Shown: in pieces, positions 9,213-21,323 of the stretch
How the letters are laid out: each line of letters begins with the position of its first letter
Position numbering within the stretch: the first letter of the stretch is position 1
DNA from: Pseudomonas lactis
GTDB lineage: Bacteria > Pseudomonadota > Gammaproteobacteria > Pseudomonadales > Pseudomonadaceae
NCBI RefSeq assembly: GCF_001439845.1
Contig: NZ_JYLO01000002.1
Coordinates: 186,001 to 250,000, forward strand
Length of the DNA stretch: 64,000 nucleotides
Direction of reading: 5' to 3'
Translations under genes and position numbers: made by a program
Notes under the pieces: model-generated
What the model was told of the DNA's origin: nothing
The model's input: only the letters and a program-made list of their open reading frames with translations
Databases searched by the model: none

Positions 9213-9320
9213 AGATCGTTCCCACGCTCCGCGTGGGAATGCATACCGTGACGCTCAGCGTCACTAGAGCGGACGCACAGCGTCCAGGGCGGCATTCCCA
9301 CGCGGAGCGTGGGAACGATC
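9213..9320. repeat. Composite REP element overlapping the 3' end of xdhB
   Basis: The same four-hairpin GATCGTTCCCACGC element as at 2367 lies between xdhC and xdhB. Its right half (about 9264-9320) is translated as the C-terminal tail of XdhB, and the xdhB stop codon (TAG, complement of 9264-9266) lies in the middle of the element. Confidence 0.92.
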
Positions 9321-11690
9321 AACAGCCTTTAGCGCCTGCAACTGCCGCATCTGCTCACAGCCCCACAACACCCGCTCGGGCGTGGCCGGCGCATCAATTT
9401 TGGGCTGATGGCGATAATCACCGAGGCTCGCCACTGCATCCTTGATCGCACACCACGAAGCAATCCCGAGCATGAACGGCGGTTCGCCCACAGCCTTGGA
9501 ATGGAACACCGTGTCTTCCGGGTTCTTGCGGTTCTCTACCAGCTTCACCCGCAGGTCCAGCGGCATGTCGGCCACCGCCGGGATCTTGTAGCTGGCCGGG
9601 CCGTTGGTCATCAGCTTGCCCTTGTTGTTCCACACCAGCTCTTCCATGGTCAGCCAGCCCATTCCCTGGATGAAGCCGCCTTCCACCTGGCCGATGTCGA
9701 TGGCCGGATTCAGCGAGGCACCCACGTCATGCAGGATGTCGGTGCGCAGCATTTTGTATTCGCCGGTCAGGGTGTCGACGATCACTTCGCAGCAGGCCGC
9801 CCCGAACGCGTAGTAGTAGAACGGCCGCCCGCGTGACTGGCTGCGGTCGTAGAAGATTTTCGGGGTTTTGTAGAAACCTGTGCTGGAGAGCGATACCTGG
9901 GCGAAATACGCCTGCTGGATCAACGCCTCGAAGCTGAGGATCTGTTCGCGCACGCGCACATGGCCGTTGCGAAACTCCACGTCCGCCTCGCTCACGTCGT
10001 ACTTGCGCGCCGCAAATTCCACCAGGCGCTGCTTGATGGTTTCGGCCGCATTCTGCGCGGCCTTGCCGTTCAGGTCGGCGCCGCTGGAGGCAGCGGTGGG
10101 GGAGGTGTTGGGCACCTTGTCGGTGTTGGTGGCGGTGATCTGGACGCGGTCGATGTCTACTTGGAACACTTCGGCCACGACTTGCGCAACCTTGGTATTC
10201 AAGCCCTGGCCCATCTCGGTGCCGCCGTGGTTCAGGTGGATGCTGCCGTCGGTGTAGATATGGATCAGTGCGCCAGCCTGGTTGAGGAAGCTGGCGGTGA
10301 ACGAAATACCGAATTTCACCGGGGTCAGCGCCAAGCCCTTTTTCAGGATCGGGCTGTGGGCGTTGTACAGGCGGATCGCTTCGCGGCGCTCGGCATATTG
10401 GCTGCTGGCTTCCAACTCGGCGGTCATTTCTTCGAGCATGTTGTGCTCGACGGTCTGATAGTAGTGGGTGACGTTGCGCTCGGTCTTGCCGTAGTAGTTG
10501 GCCTTGCGCACGGCCAGCGGGTCTTGGCCCAGATGGCGCGCGATGGCGTCCATCACCTCTTCGATGGCGACCATGCCCTGGGGGCCGCCGAAGCCGCGAT
10601 AGGCGGTGTTGGAGGCGGTATTGGTCTTGCAGCGATGGCCGTTGACCGTGGCGTCGCCCAGGTAATACGAGTTGTCGGCGTGGAACATCGCGCGGTCGAC
10701 AATCGAGTTGGACAGGTCCGGCGAACAGCCGCAGTTACCCGCCAGCTCCAGGTTGATGCCGTGCAGGCGGCCGTTGTCGTCAAAGCCCACGTCGTATTCG
10801 ATATAGAAGGGGTGGCGCTTGCCGGTCATCAGCATGTCTTCGACCCGTGGCAGGCGCATCTTGGTCGGCTGGCCGGTGAGGCGCGCCACCACGGCGCACA
10901 GGCACGCCGGGCTGGCGGCCTGGGTTTCCTTGCCGCCAAAGCCACCGCCCATGCGGCGCATGTCCACCACAATCTTGTTCATCGACACATCCAGCACCTC
11001 CGCCACCAGCTTCTGCACTTCGGTGGGGTTTTGCGTGGAGCAATAGACGATCATGCCGCCATCTTCGGTGGGCATCACCGAAGAAATCTGGGTTTCCAGA
11101 TAGAAGTGTTCCTGGCCACCGATATGCAAGGTGCCCTGAATACGGTGCTTGGCACTTGCCAGCGCAGCGGCCGAATCGCCGCGCTGGTGAGTGTGGCTGT
11201 CGAGCACGAAGTGCTTGTTGCGAAACGCCTCGACCACATCCAGCACTGGCTCCAGGTCTTCATATTCGATCACCGCCGCCATTGCCGCCTTGCGTGCGGT
11301 CTCCAGGTCGCGGGCGGCCACGGCCAGCACCACCTGGCCGACGAACTGCACGGTGTCGATGGCCAGCAGTGGGTCGCCGGGCATCAACGGGCCGATGTCT
11401 TTCAGGCCCGGTACGTCTTCATGGGTGATGACTATGCGTACGCCGTCGAAGGCATAGCAGGGCGCGGTATCGATGCTGATGATGCGGGCGTGGGCACGGT
11501 CGGACATGCGCGCATACAGGTGCAACTGGTTGGGGAATTCCAGGCGGTCATCGATGTACTGCGCTTCACCGCTGACGTGCTTGGCGGCGCTGTCATGCTT
11601 GACGCTGCGCCCCACCCCGGTGGTGAGGTCCTGGGCAAACAGTGCGGCAAGTTCGGCCTGGGTTTTTACCACGGCGTGATGGTTAGACAT
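9264..11690 (-). CDS. xdhB: Xanthine dehydrogenase, molybdopterin-binding subunit
   Basis: The large subunit (808 aa) oxidises hypoxanthine and xanthine to urate at a molybdenum site and passes electrons to XdhA. Landmarks are RMGGGFGGKE, the AYRGFGGPQG loop, ATNTDKVPNTSPTAASSGAD, and the catalytic-glutamate region SKAVGEPPFMLGIAS near the C-terminus. The start overlaps the xdhA stop by 8 nt, indicating translational coupling. The natural end appears to be near LQALKA; the final residues VDRSHAPRGNAALDAVRPL are encoded by the REP element. Confidence 0.95.
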   Translation of the reverse strand: MSNHHAVVKTQAELAALFAQDLTTGVGRSVKHDSAAKHVSGEAQYIDDRLEFPNQLHLYARMSDRAHARIISIDTAPCYAFDGVRIVITHEDVPGLKDIGPLMPGDPLLAIDTVQFVGQVVLAVAARDLETARKAAMAAVIEYEDLEPVLDVVEAFRNKHFVLDSHTHQRGDSAAALASAKHRIQGTLHIGGQEHFYLETQISSVMPTEDGGMIVYCSTQNPTEVQKLVAEVLDVSMNKIVVDMRRMGGGFGGKETQAASPACLCAVVARLTGQPTKMRLPRVEDMLMTGKRHPFYIEYDVGFDDNGRLHGINLELAGNCGCSPDLSNSIVDRAMFHADNSYYLGDATVNGHRCKTNTASNTAYRGFGGPQGMVAIEEVMDAIARHLGQDPLAVRKANYYGKTERNVTHYYQTVEHNMLEEMTAELEASSQYAERREAIRLYNAHSPILKKGLALTPVKFGISFTASFLNQAGALIHIYTDGSIHLNHGGTEMGQGLNTKVAQVVAEVFQVDIDRVQITATNTDKVPNTSPTAASSGADLNGKAAQNAAETIKQRLVEFAARKYDVSEADVEFRNGHVRVREQILSFEALIQQAYFAQVSLSSTGFYKTPKIFYDRSQSRGRPFYYYAFGAACCEVIVDTLTGEYKMLRTDILHDVGASLNPAIDIGQVEGGFIQGMGWLTMEELVWNNKGKLMTNGPASYKIPAVADMPLDLRVKLVENRKNPEDTVFHSKAVGEPPFMLGIASWCAIKDAVASLGDYRHQPKIDAPATPERVLWGCEQMRQLQALKAVDRSHAPRGNAALDAVRPL

Positions 11691-13131
11691 AAGCGGTCAC
11701 CCGAGTCTCGATGTGCGGCGTTTGCAGTTCGATGAAGTATTTGCGCAGCAGGTTCTGCGCGCTGAGCAGGCGGTATTCCTTGCTGGCGCGAAAGTCCGAC
11801 AGTGGAGTGAAGTCCTGTGCCAGGGCGGCGCAGGCTTTCTCGACCGTGGCCAAGTTCCAGATGGCGCCCAACAACGCGGCCTCGCAATTTTTTGCGCGTT
11901 TTGGTGTGGCGGCCATGCCTCCGAAGGCAACGCGAGCCGCGCTGATCACACCGTTGTCGATCTTCAGGTTGAACGCCGCGCACACGGCGGAAATATCATC
12001 GTCCAGGCGCTTTGACACCTTGTAGGCCCGAAACAGCGTGTGGCCCTTGGGCACGATGATAGTCTCGATGAACTCACTGTCCTGGCGGGCGGTGACGCGG
12101 TAGTCGATGAAGTAGTCTTCCAGCGCCAGGGTACGGCGGGTGTTGCCCTTGCACAGTACGATCTGTGCGCCCAGGGCAATCAGCAGCGGCGGCGAATCAC
12201 CAATGGGCGAAGCGTTGCCGATATTGCCGCCCAGGGTGCCCTGGTTGCGAATTTGCAGGGAGGCGAAGCGGTGCAGCAGTTCGCCGAAGTCCGGGTATTC
12301 GTGGTGCAGCGCGGCGTAGCAGTCGGAGAGGGCGGTGGCTGCGCCGATTTCCAGGCGGTCGTCGAACTGCTCGATGCGTTTCATGGCTTCAATGTTGCCC
12401 ACGTAGATCATCACCGGCAGGGTGCGGTGGAACTGGGTGACTTCCAGCGCCAGGTCAGTGCCACCGGCCAGCAGGCGGGCCTGCGGGTAGGCGTCATAGA
12501 GGTCGGCCAGGTCGGCGACGGTCAGCGGCACCAGGCAGCGCTTGTCACCGCTGTTGAGTTCACCGGTCTGGGTCGGCGCGATGGCCTTGAGGCGGGCGAT
12601 GGTTTCAGCCTGGCGGCTGTCGAATTGATCCTGGGGTTTGTTGCAGCAGGCCTGTTCGGCAGCGGCGAGGATCGGGCGATAACCGGTGCAGCGGCACAGG
12701 TTGCCGGCCAGGGCTTCATGGGCTTTCTGGCTGTCGGGGGCGTCGCTGTTTTTTTGCAGGGCAAACAGCGACATCACAAAACCTGGGGTGCAAAAGCCGC
12801 ACTGCGAACCGTGGCACTCGACCATGGCCTGTTGCACGCTGTGCAGTTGGCCCTGGTGCTTGAGGTCTTCGACGCTGATCAGTTGTTTGCCGTGCAGTGA
12901 CGACACGAACGTCAGGCAGGAATTGAGGCTGCGATAACGAATCTGCTCGGCGCCTTGCTCGTCGGTGTGCAACTCGCCGACCACCACGGTGCACGCGCCA
13001 CAGTCGCCGCTGGCGCAGCCTTCCTTGGTACCGGGTTTGCCCACATGCTCGCGCAGATAATTGAGCACGGTCAGGTTGGGGTCCAGGGCGTGCTCGCTAC
13101 GGAGTTCCTGGTTAAGTAAAAACTGGATCAC
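11683..13131 (-). CDS. xdhA: Xanthine dehydrogenase, small subunit (2Fe-2S and FAD)
   Basis: This 482-aa electron-transfer subunit carries two [2Fe-2S] clusters and FAD, reducing NAD+ with electrons from XdhB. Cluster motifs are GCASGDCGACTV (about 40-50) and QCGFCTPGF plus CRCTGYRPI (about 110-155). The FAD domain follows, with LLAGGTDLALEV near 220 and GTLGGNIGNASPIGDSPP near 300. It is the first gene of the operon; the 280-bp gap to the divergent gntR holds two palindromes. Confidence 0.95.
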   Translation of the reverse strand: MIQFLLNQELRSEHALDPNLTVLNYLREHVGKPGTKEGCASGDCGACTVVVGELHTDEQGAEQIRYRSLNSCLTFVSSLHGKQLISVEDLKHQGQLHSVQQAMVECHGSQCGFCTPGFVMSLFALQKNSDAPDSQKAHEALAGNLCRCTGYRPILAAAEQACCNKPQDQFDSRQAETIARLKAIAPTQTGELNSGDKRCLVPLTVADLADLYDAYPQARLLAGGTDLALEVTQFHRTLPVMIYVGNIEAMKRIEQFDDRLEIGAATALSDCYAALHHEYPDFGELLHRFASLQIRNQGTLGGNIGNASPIGDSPPLLIALGAQIVLCKGNTRRTLALEDYFIDYRVTARQDSEFIETIIVPKGHTLFRAYKVSKRLDDDISAVCAAFNLKIDNGVISAARVAFGGMAATPKRAKNCEAALLGAIWNLATVEKACAALAQDFTPLSDFRASKEYRLLSAQNLLRKYFIELQTPHIETRVTAYV

Positions 13132-13190
13132 GGAAGGCCTCGCAGACTCATTATTGTTGTTAACCGCTTTGCGCCGAATCTAGTCATGTC

Positions 13191-13227
13191 TGACTTTTCG
13201 GTCAATTGTTTTCTGACCTAAGGGTCA
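13191..13227. promoter_or_regulatory. Two tandem TGACy-N4-GGTCA palindromes upstream of xdhA
   Basis: TGACTTTTCGGTCA (13191-13204) and TGACCTAAGGGTCA (13214-13227) have the same half-sites and spacer and are 23 bp apart, about two helical turns. They lie 60-96 bp before the xdhA start in the gap shared with the divergent gntR gene. They look like paired operators; the binding protein is unknown, the neighbouring GntR protein being a candidate. Confidence 0.5.
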
Positions 13228-13411
13228 AGAAAATGCGGTCGCAACACTTTCAATTATGGTCCAGTCTTCTGGAACCGGCGTTTTTGGCGGCTTACAGGCT
13301 TTCAACGTTGCTTATTTCGTGCCAAATTCGCCACGGTGGGCGTAGCGCCATCAGCGGGCCAATGCGCTACACTGCCGCGCTTGTACCGATAGCAGATTTT
13401 GAAGGGAAAAC

Positions 13412-14071
13412 ATGACGTTCAAGGCGCCGGACAGTCTCGCCGAGCAAATTGCTCACCACCTCGCCGAACGTATCATTCGCGGCGATCTCAAGCCTGGGGA
13501 GCGGATCCAGGAACAGAAGGTCACGCTGGCGCTCAACGTCAGCCGTGGTTCCGTGCGCGAAGCTTTGCTGATCCTTGAGCGCCGCCATCTGATCGCGATC
13601 CTGCCGCGCCGTGGCGCCCACGTCACCGAACTCACCGCGCACAAGGTGCAGAGCCTGTGTACGTTGATGGGCGAGATGTACATCCTGCTCGGCAATGCGG
13701 TTGCCGAAGGCTGGCAGACCCAGGCCGACATGGCGCCGTTTCTGCAGATCCAGCAACGCCTTCAATTGAGCCTGGAGCGCGAGGACATCCGCGCGTTCGT
13801 CGAAGAAAGCTTCAACGTGATGCGCGCCGCGTACCCCTTCGCCAACAACCCGTATTTGCAGGAAACCGTCGAAAACCTGCAGCCGGCGATGAACCGCGCT
13901 TATTACCTGGCCCTGGATCAGCGCAAGGCGTCCATGAGCGAGTTCCAGGCGCTGTTCGCGCAATTGCTCGCCGCGGTACTGGCCCGTGACCTGGCGCAGA
14001 TTCGCCTGGTACTCACAGCCTATTGCCAGCGCAGCAGTTCGCTGGTCATCGCAGCCTTGGCGGACGCCTAA
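13412..14071 (+). CDS. GntR family transcriptional regulator
   Basis: This 219-aa regulator has an N-terminal winged HTH (about 8-75; LALNVSRGSVREALLIL is the recognition region) and a C-terminal helical domain of FCD type. GAAGGGA lies just before the ATG. It ends only 2 bp before the GTG of smc, so the two are cotranscribed, and it is divergent from the xdh operon. The target is not evident; xdhA and its own promoter are the simplest candidates. Confidence 0.85.
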   Translation: MTFKAPDSLAEQIAHHLAERIIRGDLKPGERIQEQKVTLALNVSRGSVREALLILERRHLIAILPRRGAHVTELTAHKVQSLCTLMGEMYILLGNAVAEGWQTQADMAPFLQIQQRLQLSLEREDIRAFVEESFNVMRAAYPFANNPYLQETVENLQPAMNRAYYLALDQRKASMSEFQALFAQLLAAVLARDLAQIRLVLTAYCQRSSSLVIAALADA

Positions 14072-14073
14072 GC

Positions 14074-17000
14074 GTGCGGCTCAAGTGCATCAAGTTGGCG
14101 GGGTTCAAATCCTTCGTCGACCCCACCACCGTGAACTTCCCCAGCAACATGGCGGCGGTGGTAGGGCCCAATGGCTGCGGCAAGTCGAACATCATCGACG
14201 CCGTGCGTTGGGTGATGGGCGAGAGCTCGGCGAAAAACCTGCGCGGCGAGTCGATGACCGACGTCATCTTCAACGGCTCCACCAGCCGCAAGCCGGTGAG
14301 CCAGGCCAGTATCGAGCTGGTATTCGATAACTCCGACGGCACCCTGATCGGCGAATACGCGGCTTACGCCGAGATTTCCATCCGCCGTAAAGTCACGCGC
14401 GACAGTCAGAACAGTTACTTCCTCAACGGCACCAAGTGTCGCCGTCGCGATATCACCGATATCTTCCTCGGCACCGGCCTGGGCCCGCGCAGCTACTCGA
14501 TCATCGAGCAGGGCATGATCTCCAAGCTGATCGAAGCCAAGCCCGAAGACCTGCGTAACTTTATCGAAGAAGCGGCCGGCATCTCCAAGTACAAGGAGCG
14601 CCGCCGCGAGACTGAAAACCGTATCCGCCGCACCCACGAAAACCTCGCCCGCCTCACCGACCTGCGCGAGGAGCTGGAGCGCCAGCTCGAACGCCTGCAC
14701 CGCCAGGCCCAGGCCGCCGAGAAGTATCAGGAATACAAGGGCGAGGAGCGCCAGCTCAAGGCGCAACTGTCGGCCCTGCGCTGGCAGGCATTGAATGATC
14801 AGGTGGGCCAGCGCGAAGCGATTATTGGCACCCAGGAAGTCAGCTTTGAAGCGCTGGTGGCCGAGCAGCGTAATGCCGACGCCAGCATTGAACGCCTGCG
14901 TGACGGCCACCATGAGTTGTCCGAACGCTTCAATCTGGTGCAGGGTCGCTTCTATTCGGTGGGCGGTGACATTGCTCGGGTCGAGCAGAGCATCCAGCAC
15001 GGCCAGCAGCGTTTGCGCCAGTTGCAGGATGACTTGAAGGAAGCCGAGCGCGCGCGCCTGGAAACCGAATCGCACCTGGGCCATGACCGCACCTTGCTGC
15101 TGACCCTGGGCGAAGAGCTGGACATGCTCACCCCCGAGCAGGAAATCACCAGCGCCGCCGCCGAAGAAGCCGCCGCGGCCCTGGAAGAATCCGAAACCAC
15201 CATGCACGGTTGGCAGGAGCAGTGGGACGCCTTCAACCTGCGTTCCGCCGAGCCACGCCGCCAGGCCGAGGTGCAGCAGTCGCGCATCCAGCAGTTGGAA
15301 ACCAGCATGGAACGCCTGGCCGAGCGCCAGCGCCGGCTGCAGGAAGAGCGCGTACTGCTCGCTGCCGACCCGGAAGACGCGGCAATCATGCAGTTGAGCG
15401 AGCAACTGGCCGAAAGCGAAATGACCCTGGAGGAGCTGGAGGCCAGCGAAGAACAGCAAGTGGAGCGCCTGGAGCAACTGCGCCAGCAATTGCACACCGC
15501 GACCCAGGCGCAGCAGCAGGCCCAAGGCGATTTGCAGCGCCTCAATGGTCGGTTGGCTTCGCTGGAGGCCTTGCAGCAAGCCGCGCTCGACCCCGGCACC
15601 GGCACCGCCGAATGGCTGCGCGACCAGCATTTGGCCGAGCGCCCGCGCCTGGCTGAAGGCTTGAAAGTCGAAGCCGGCTGGGAGTTGGCGGTGGAAACCG
15701 TACTGGGCGCCGATCTGCAAGCGGTGCTGGTGGATGATTTCGGCGGCTTCGACCTGGCCGGTTTTGCCCAGGGTGACCTGCGCCTGCTCAGCCCAGCGGC
15801 TGATGGTGCGCGGGTGCCGGGCAGCTTGCTGGACAAGGTCGAGGCGGCGATAGATCTGTCGCCCTGGCTGGGTCAGGTCAGGCCGGTGGAGTCTCTTGAG
15901 CAAGCCCTGGCCCAACGCGGGCAGTTGGCGGCCGGCGAAAGCCTGATCAGCCGCGATGGCTATTGGGTCGGCCGCCACTTCCTGCGGGTGCGTCGCGCCA
16001 GTGAAGCGGAAAGTGGTGTATTGGCCCGTGGCCAGGAAATCGTCAACCTGAGCGCCGAGCGTGAAGAACGCGAAGCCACCCTGGAAAGCCTGGAAACCGA
16101 ACTGCAAACCCTGCGCGCTACCCAGCGCCAGCAGGAAACCGGCCGCGAACACCTGCGTCGGCTGTTGCAGGACGAAGCGCGCCAGCAAGGCGAGTTGAAG
16201 GCCCAGTTGTCTGCGAGCAGGGCCAAGGTCGAGCAATTGACCCTGCGCCGCACCCGTCTTGACGAGGAAGTGGCCGAAATGGGCGAACAGCGCGCCCTGG
16301 AACATGAACAGATCGGTGAAGCGCGCCTGCACTTGCAGGAGGCCCTCGACAGCATGGCCCTGGACACCGAACAGCGCGAATTGCTGTTGGCCCAGCGCGA
16401 CAGCCTGCGTGAGCGCCTTGACCGCGTGCGCCAGGAAGCCCGGCAGCACAAGGACCACGCCCATCAGTTGGCCGTACGCCTGGGCTCGTTGCGCGCCCAG
16501 CATGATTCCACGCGCCAGGCTCTTGAGCGCCTGGAGATGCAGTCCGAACGCCTGACCGAAAAGCGCGAGCAACTGAGCCTCAACCTGGAGGAGGGCGAGG
16601 CGCCGCTGGAAGAGCTGCGCCTCAAACTTGAGGAATTGCTCGACAAGCGCATGACCGTCGACGTGGAGCTCAAGACCGCTCAGATCGCCCTGGAAGACGC
16701 CGACCGCGAACTGCGCGACGCCGAAAAGCGCCGCACCATGGCCGAGCAGCAGTCCCAGTTGATCCGCGGCCAGCTCGAACAACAGCGCATGGAATGGCAA
16801 GCCCTCAGCGTGCGGCGCAAGACCTTGCAAGACCAATTGCTGGAAGACGGCTATGACCTGCACGGCGTACTCAACACCCTGACCGCCCAGGCCAACGAGA
16901 AAGACGCCGAAGAAGAACTTGAACGGATTGCCGCACGTATTCAACGCCTGGGCGCGATCAACCTCGCCGCTATCGATGAGTACCAGCAGCAGTCCGAGCG

Positions 17001-17562
17001 TAAACGTTATCTGGATGCCCAGGACGCCGATCTGGTTGAAGCCCTGGACACGTTGGAAAACGTGATCCGCAAGATCGACAAGGAAACCCGTAACCGCTTC
17101 AAAGATACCTTTGATCAGATTAATGGCGGTTTACAGGCGTTATTCCCAAAAGTTTTCGGTGGTGGCAGCGCCTACTTGGAACTGACGGGCGAAGATCTAC
17201 TCGATACAGGGGTAACGATCATGGCGCGGCCTCCGGGCAAGAAGAACAGCACCATCCATTTGTTGTCCGGCGGCGAAAAAGCCCTGACCGCATTGGCCCT
17301 GGTATTTGCCATCTTCAAGTTGAACCCGGCGCCGTTCTGCATGCTCGACGAAGTTGACGCGCCGCTGGATGACGCTAACGTTGGACGCTACGCTCGGTTG
17401 GTTAAAGAGATGTCCCAGACCGTGCAGTTCATCTATATCACCCACAACAAGATCGCCATGGAAATGGCCGACCAGTTGATGGGCGTGACGATGCATGAAC
17501 CGGGATGTTCGCGATTGGTCGCGGTGGATGTGGAAGAGGCGATGGCGATGGTGGAATCCTGA
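14074..17562 (+). CDS. smc: Chromosome segregation ATPase SMC
   Basis: This 1162-aa condensin subunit holds chromosome arms together with ScpA and ScpB. The GTG at 14074 opens the conserved N-terminus (RLKCIKLAGFKSFVDPT). Walker A GPNGCGKS is at residues 31-38; two coiled coils, very rich in Glu, Gln and Arg, flank a hinge at about 500-640. The C-terminal head has the signature LLSGGEKALTALAL and Walker B FCMLDEVDAPLDDANV. It follows the gntR gene by 2 bp. Confidence 0.96.
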   Translation: MRLKCIKLAGFKSFVDPTTVNFPSNMAAVVGPNGCGKSNIIDAVRWVMGESSAKNLRGESMTDVIFNGSTSRKPVSQASIELVFDNSDGTLIGEYAAYAEISIRRKVTRDSQNSYFLNGTKCRRRDITDIFLGTGLGPRSYSIIEQGMISKLIEAKPEDLRNFIEEAAGISKYKERRRETENRIRRTHENLARLTDLREELERQLERLHRQAQAAEKYQEYKGEERQLKAQLSALRWQALNDQVGQREAIIGTQEVSFEALVAEQRNADASIERLRDGHHELSERFNLVQGRFYSVGGDIARVEQSIQHGQQRLRQLQDDLKEAERARLETESHLGHDRTLLLTLGEELDMLTPEQEITSAAAEEAAAALEESETTMHGWQEQWDAFNLRSAEPRRQAEVQQSRIQQLETSMERLAERQRRLQEERVLLAADPEDAAIMQLSEQLAESEMTLEELEASEEQQVERLEQLRQQLHTATQAQQQAQGDLQRLNGRLASLEALQQAALDPGTGTAEWLRDQHLAERPRLAEGLKVEAGWELAVETVLGADLQAVLVDDFGGFDLAGFAQGDLRLLSPAADGARVPGSLLDKVEAAIDLSPWLGQVRPVESLEQALAQRGQLAAGESLISRDGYWVGRHFLRVRRASEAESGVLARGQEIVNLSAEREEREATLESLETELQTLRATQRQQETGREHLRRLLQDEARQQGELKAQLSASRAKVEQLTLRRTRLDEEVAEMGEQRALEHEQIGEARLHLQEALDSMALDTEQRELLLAQRDSLRERLDRVRQEARQHKDHAHQLAVRLGSLRAQHDSTRQALERLEMQSERLTEKREQLSLNLEEGEAPLEELRLKLEELLDKRMTVDVELKTAQIALEDADRELRDAEKRRTMAEQQSQLIRGQLEQQRMEWQALSVRRKTLQDQLLEDGYDLHGVLNTLTAQANEKDAEEELERIAARIQRLGAINLAAIDEYQQQSERKRYLDAQDADLVEALDTLENVIRKIDKETRNRFKDTFDQINGGLQALFPKVFGGGSAYLELTGEDLLDTGVTIMARPPGKKNSTIHLLSGGEKALTALALVFAIFKLNPAPFCMLDEVDAPLDDANVGRYARLVKEMSQTVQFIYITHNKIAMEMADQLMGVTMHEPGCSRLVAVDVEEAMAMVES

Positions 17563-17820
17563 GCCATGCCGGAGAGAGAATTTACAGTGCGGCGTAGGGC
17601 GATTTACCGGTCTGGGGAAAGTGGCAAATGGACATATTTGTTCAAGGCATTTTGACAGACGGTGTAAAGTTATCTTTGGTCGTGCTAGTTTAATGTCAAT
17701 TTTTCGTGTGTGTGGGCAAAACGTCAGTCAGAACATAGAGTTGGCGCCACGTTTTAAAGCGGTTTGCACGGTGCTAAACCCCTTATTTTTCAGCATTTTT
17801 TATTAGAGGCACGGGATTAC
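17563..17820. other. AT-rich intergenic region before zipA
   Basis: These 258 bp between smc and zipA contain no credible ORF. The region is markedly more AT-rich than its surroundings, with TTGACA at about 17653 and several TA-rich stretches, and probably holds the zipA promoter. I cannot assign exact -35/-10 pairs. No terminator hairpin for smc is obvious. Confidence 0.5.
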
Positions 17821-18684
17821 ATGGAAATCGGTCTGCGCGAGTGGCTGATCGTCATCGGCATTATTGTCATTGCCGGTATTCTTTTTGATGGCTGGCGCCG
17901 CATGCGCGGTGGCAAGGGCAAGCTCAAGTTCCGTCTGGACCGAAACCTGTCCAACTTGCCTGACGACGACGGCGCCGCTGAGCTGCTGGGGCCGCCCCGT
18001 GTGCTGGATACCCACAAAGAGCCGCAACTGGACGAGCACGACCTGCCGTCGATGAGCGCGCCGCTGCGTGAAGCCCGTGAGCCGTCGTCCAAGCGTGGCA
18101 AGCGCGGTAGCGCGGCGGTTGCCGAGCCGCATCAGGGCGACCTGAACCTCGACGTCGATGATGGGCCGAGCTTCAGCAGCCGCGATGATGATTTCCCGGA
18201 TGAGACGTCCAGCAAGAGCGCGGTACGCCAATCGGTGAACGATCAGCCGGCGGCCGAAGAAGTGCTGGTGATCAGCGTGATCTGCCGCGACGCCGGCGGT
18301 TTCAAAGGCCCGGCACTCTTGCAGAACATCCTCGAAAGCGGCCTGCGTTTTGGCGAGATGGATATCTTCCATCGTCACGAAAGCATGGCCGGTAACGGCG
18401 AAGTGCTGTTCTCCATGGCCAACGCGGTCAAGCCGGGCACCTTCGATCTGGACGATATCGACCTGTTCAGCACCCCGGCGGTGAGTTTCTTCCTTGGCCT
18501 GCCAGGCCCGCGTCACCCCAAACAAGCGTTCGACGTGATGGTGGCCGCGGCCCGCAAGCTGTCCCAGGAACTCAACGGCGAGCTCAAGGACGACCAACGC
18601 AGCGTGCTGACCGCCCAGACCATCGAACACTACCGTCAGCGCATCGTCGAGTTCGAGCGTCGCGCCCTGACACAGAAACGCTGA
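17821..18684 (+). CDS. zipA: Cell division protein ZipA
   Basis: This 287-aa bitopic inner-membrane protein tethers FtsZ to the membrane and stabilises the Z ring. One N-terminal membrane segment (residues 4-24, [21 protein letters not shown]) is followed by a basic region, a charged linker (about 40-150) and the C-terminal FtsZ-binding domain (about 160-285). The ATG at 17821 is chosen because the anchor starts right after it. The order smc-zipA-ligA is typical of pseudomonads. Confidence 0.94.
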   Translation: MEIGLREWLIVIGIIVIAGILFDGWRRMRGGKGKLKFRLDRNLSNLPDDDGAAELLGPPRVLDTHKEPQLDEHDLPSMSAPLREAREPSSKRGKRGSAAVAEPHQGDLNLDVDDGPSFSSRDDDFPDETSSKSAVRQSVNDQPAAEEVLVISVICRDAGGFKGPALLQNILESGLRFGEMDIFHRHESMAGNGEVLFSMANAVKPGTFDLDDIDLFSTPAVSFFLGLPGPRHPKQAFDVMVAAARKLSQELNGELKDDQRSVLTAQTIEHYRQRIVEFERRALTQKR

Positions 18685-18730
18685 GGTTCGATCTTAAGCG
18701 TTGTCTGTAGAATCCGTGCACTAACATATT

Positions 18731-21138
<2,408 letters not shown>

Positions 21139-21158
21139 ACGGAGCGATCTCTCCACAC

Positions 21159-21258
21159 TGTAGGAGCGAGCTTGCTCGCGAAGAACCGGAGGGCGCCGCT
21201 GTGAACCAGGCAGCCCGCGTTATCGTTGACGATCTTCGCGAGCAAGCTCGCTCCTACA
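21159..21258 (-). repeat. REPIN, 100 bp, copy 2 (inverted loop orientation)
   Basis: The arms are as in copy 1, but the loop carries CGCGTTATCGTTGACGAT, the reverse complement of the conserved loop motif, so this copy points the other way. It lies between ligA and the metallopeptidase gene. Confidence 0.95.
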
Positions 21259-21323
21259 GGGAGTAGTTGAACGATCTCTCACGAGAAATGATCTAGTCTC
21301 TGTCACCCCAGGGAGAGATCGCC

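Noticed and set aside
9960..11735. A 591-codon plus-strand frame opposite xdhB
   Set aside because: It is antisense to conserved xanthine dehydrogenase sequence and has no domain of its own.
14068..16944. A 958-codon minus-strand frame opposite smc
   Set aside because: It is antisense to the smc coiled-coil region. The high third-position GC of the codons removes antisense stops; there is no recognisable domain.
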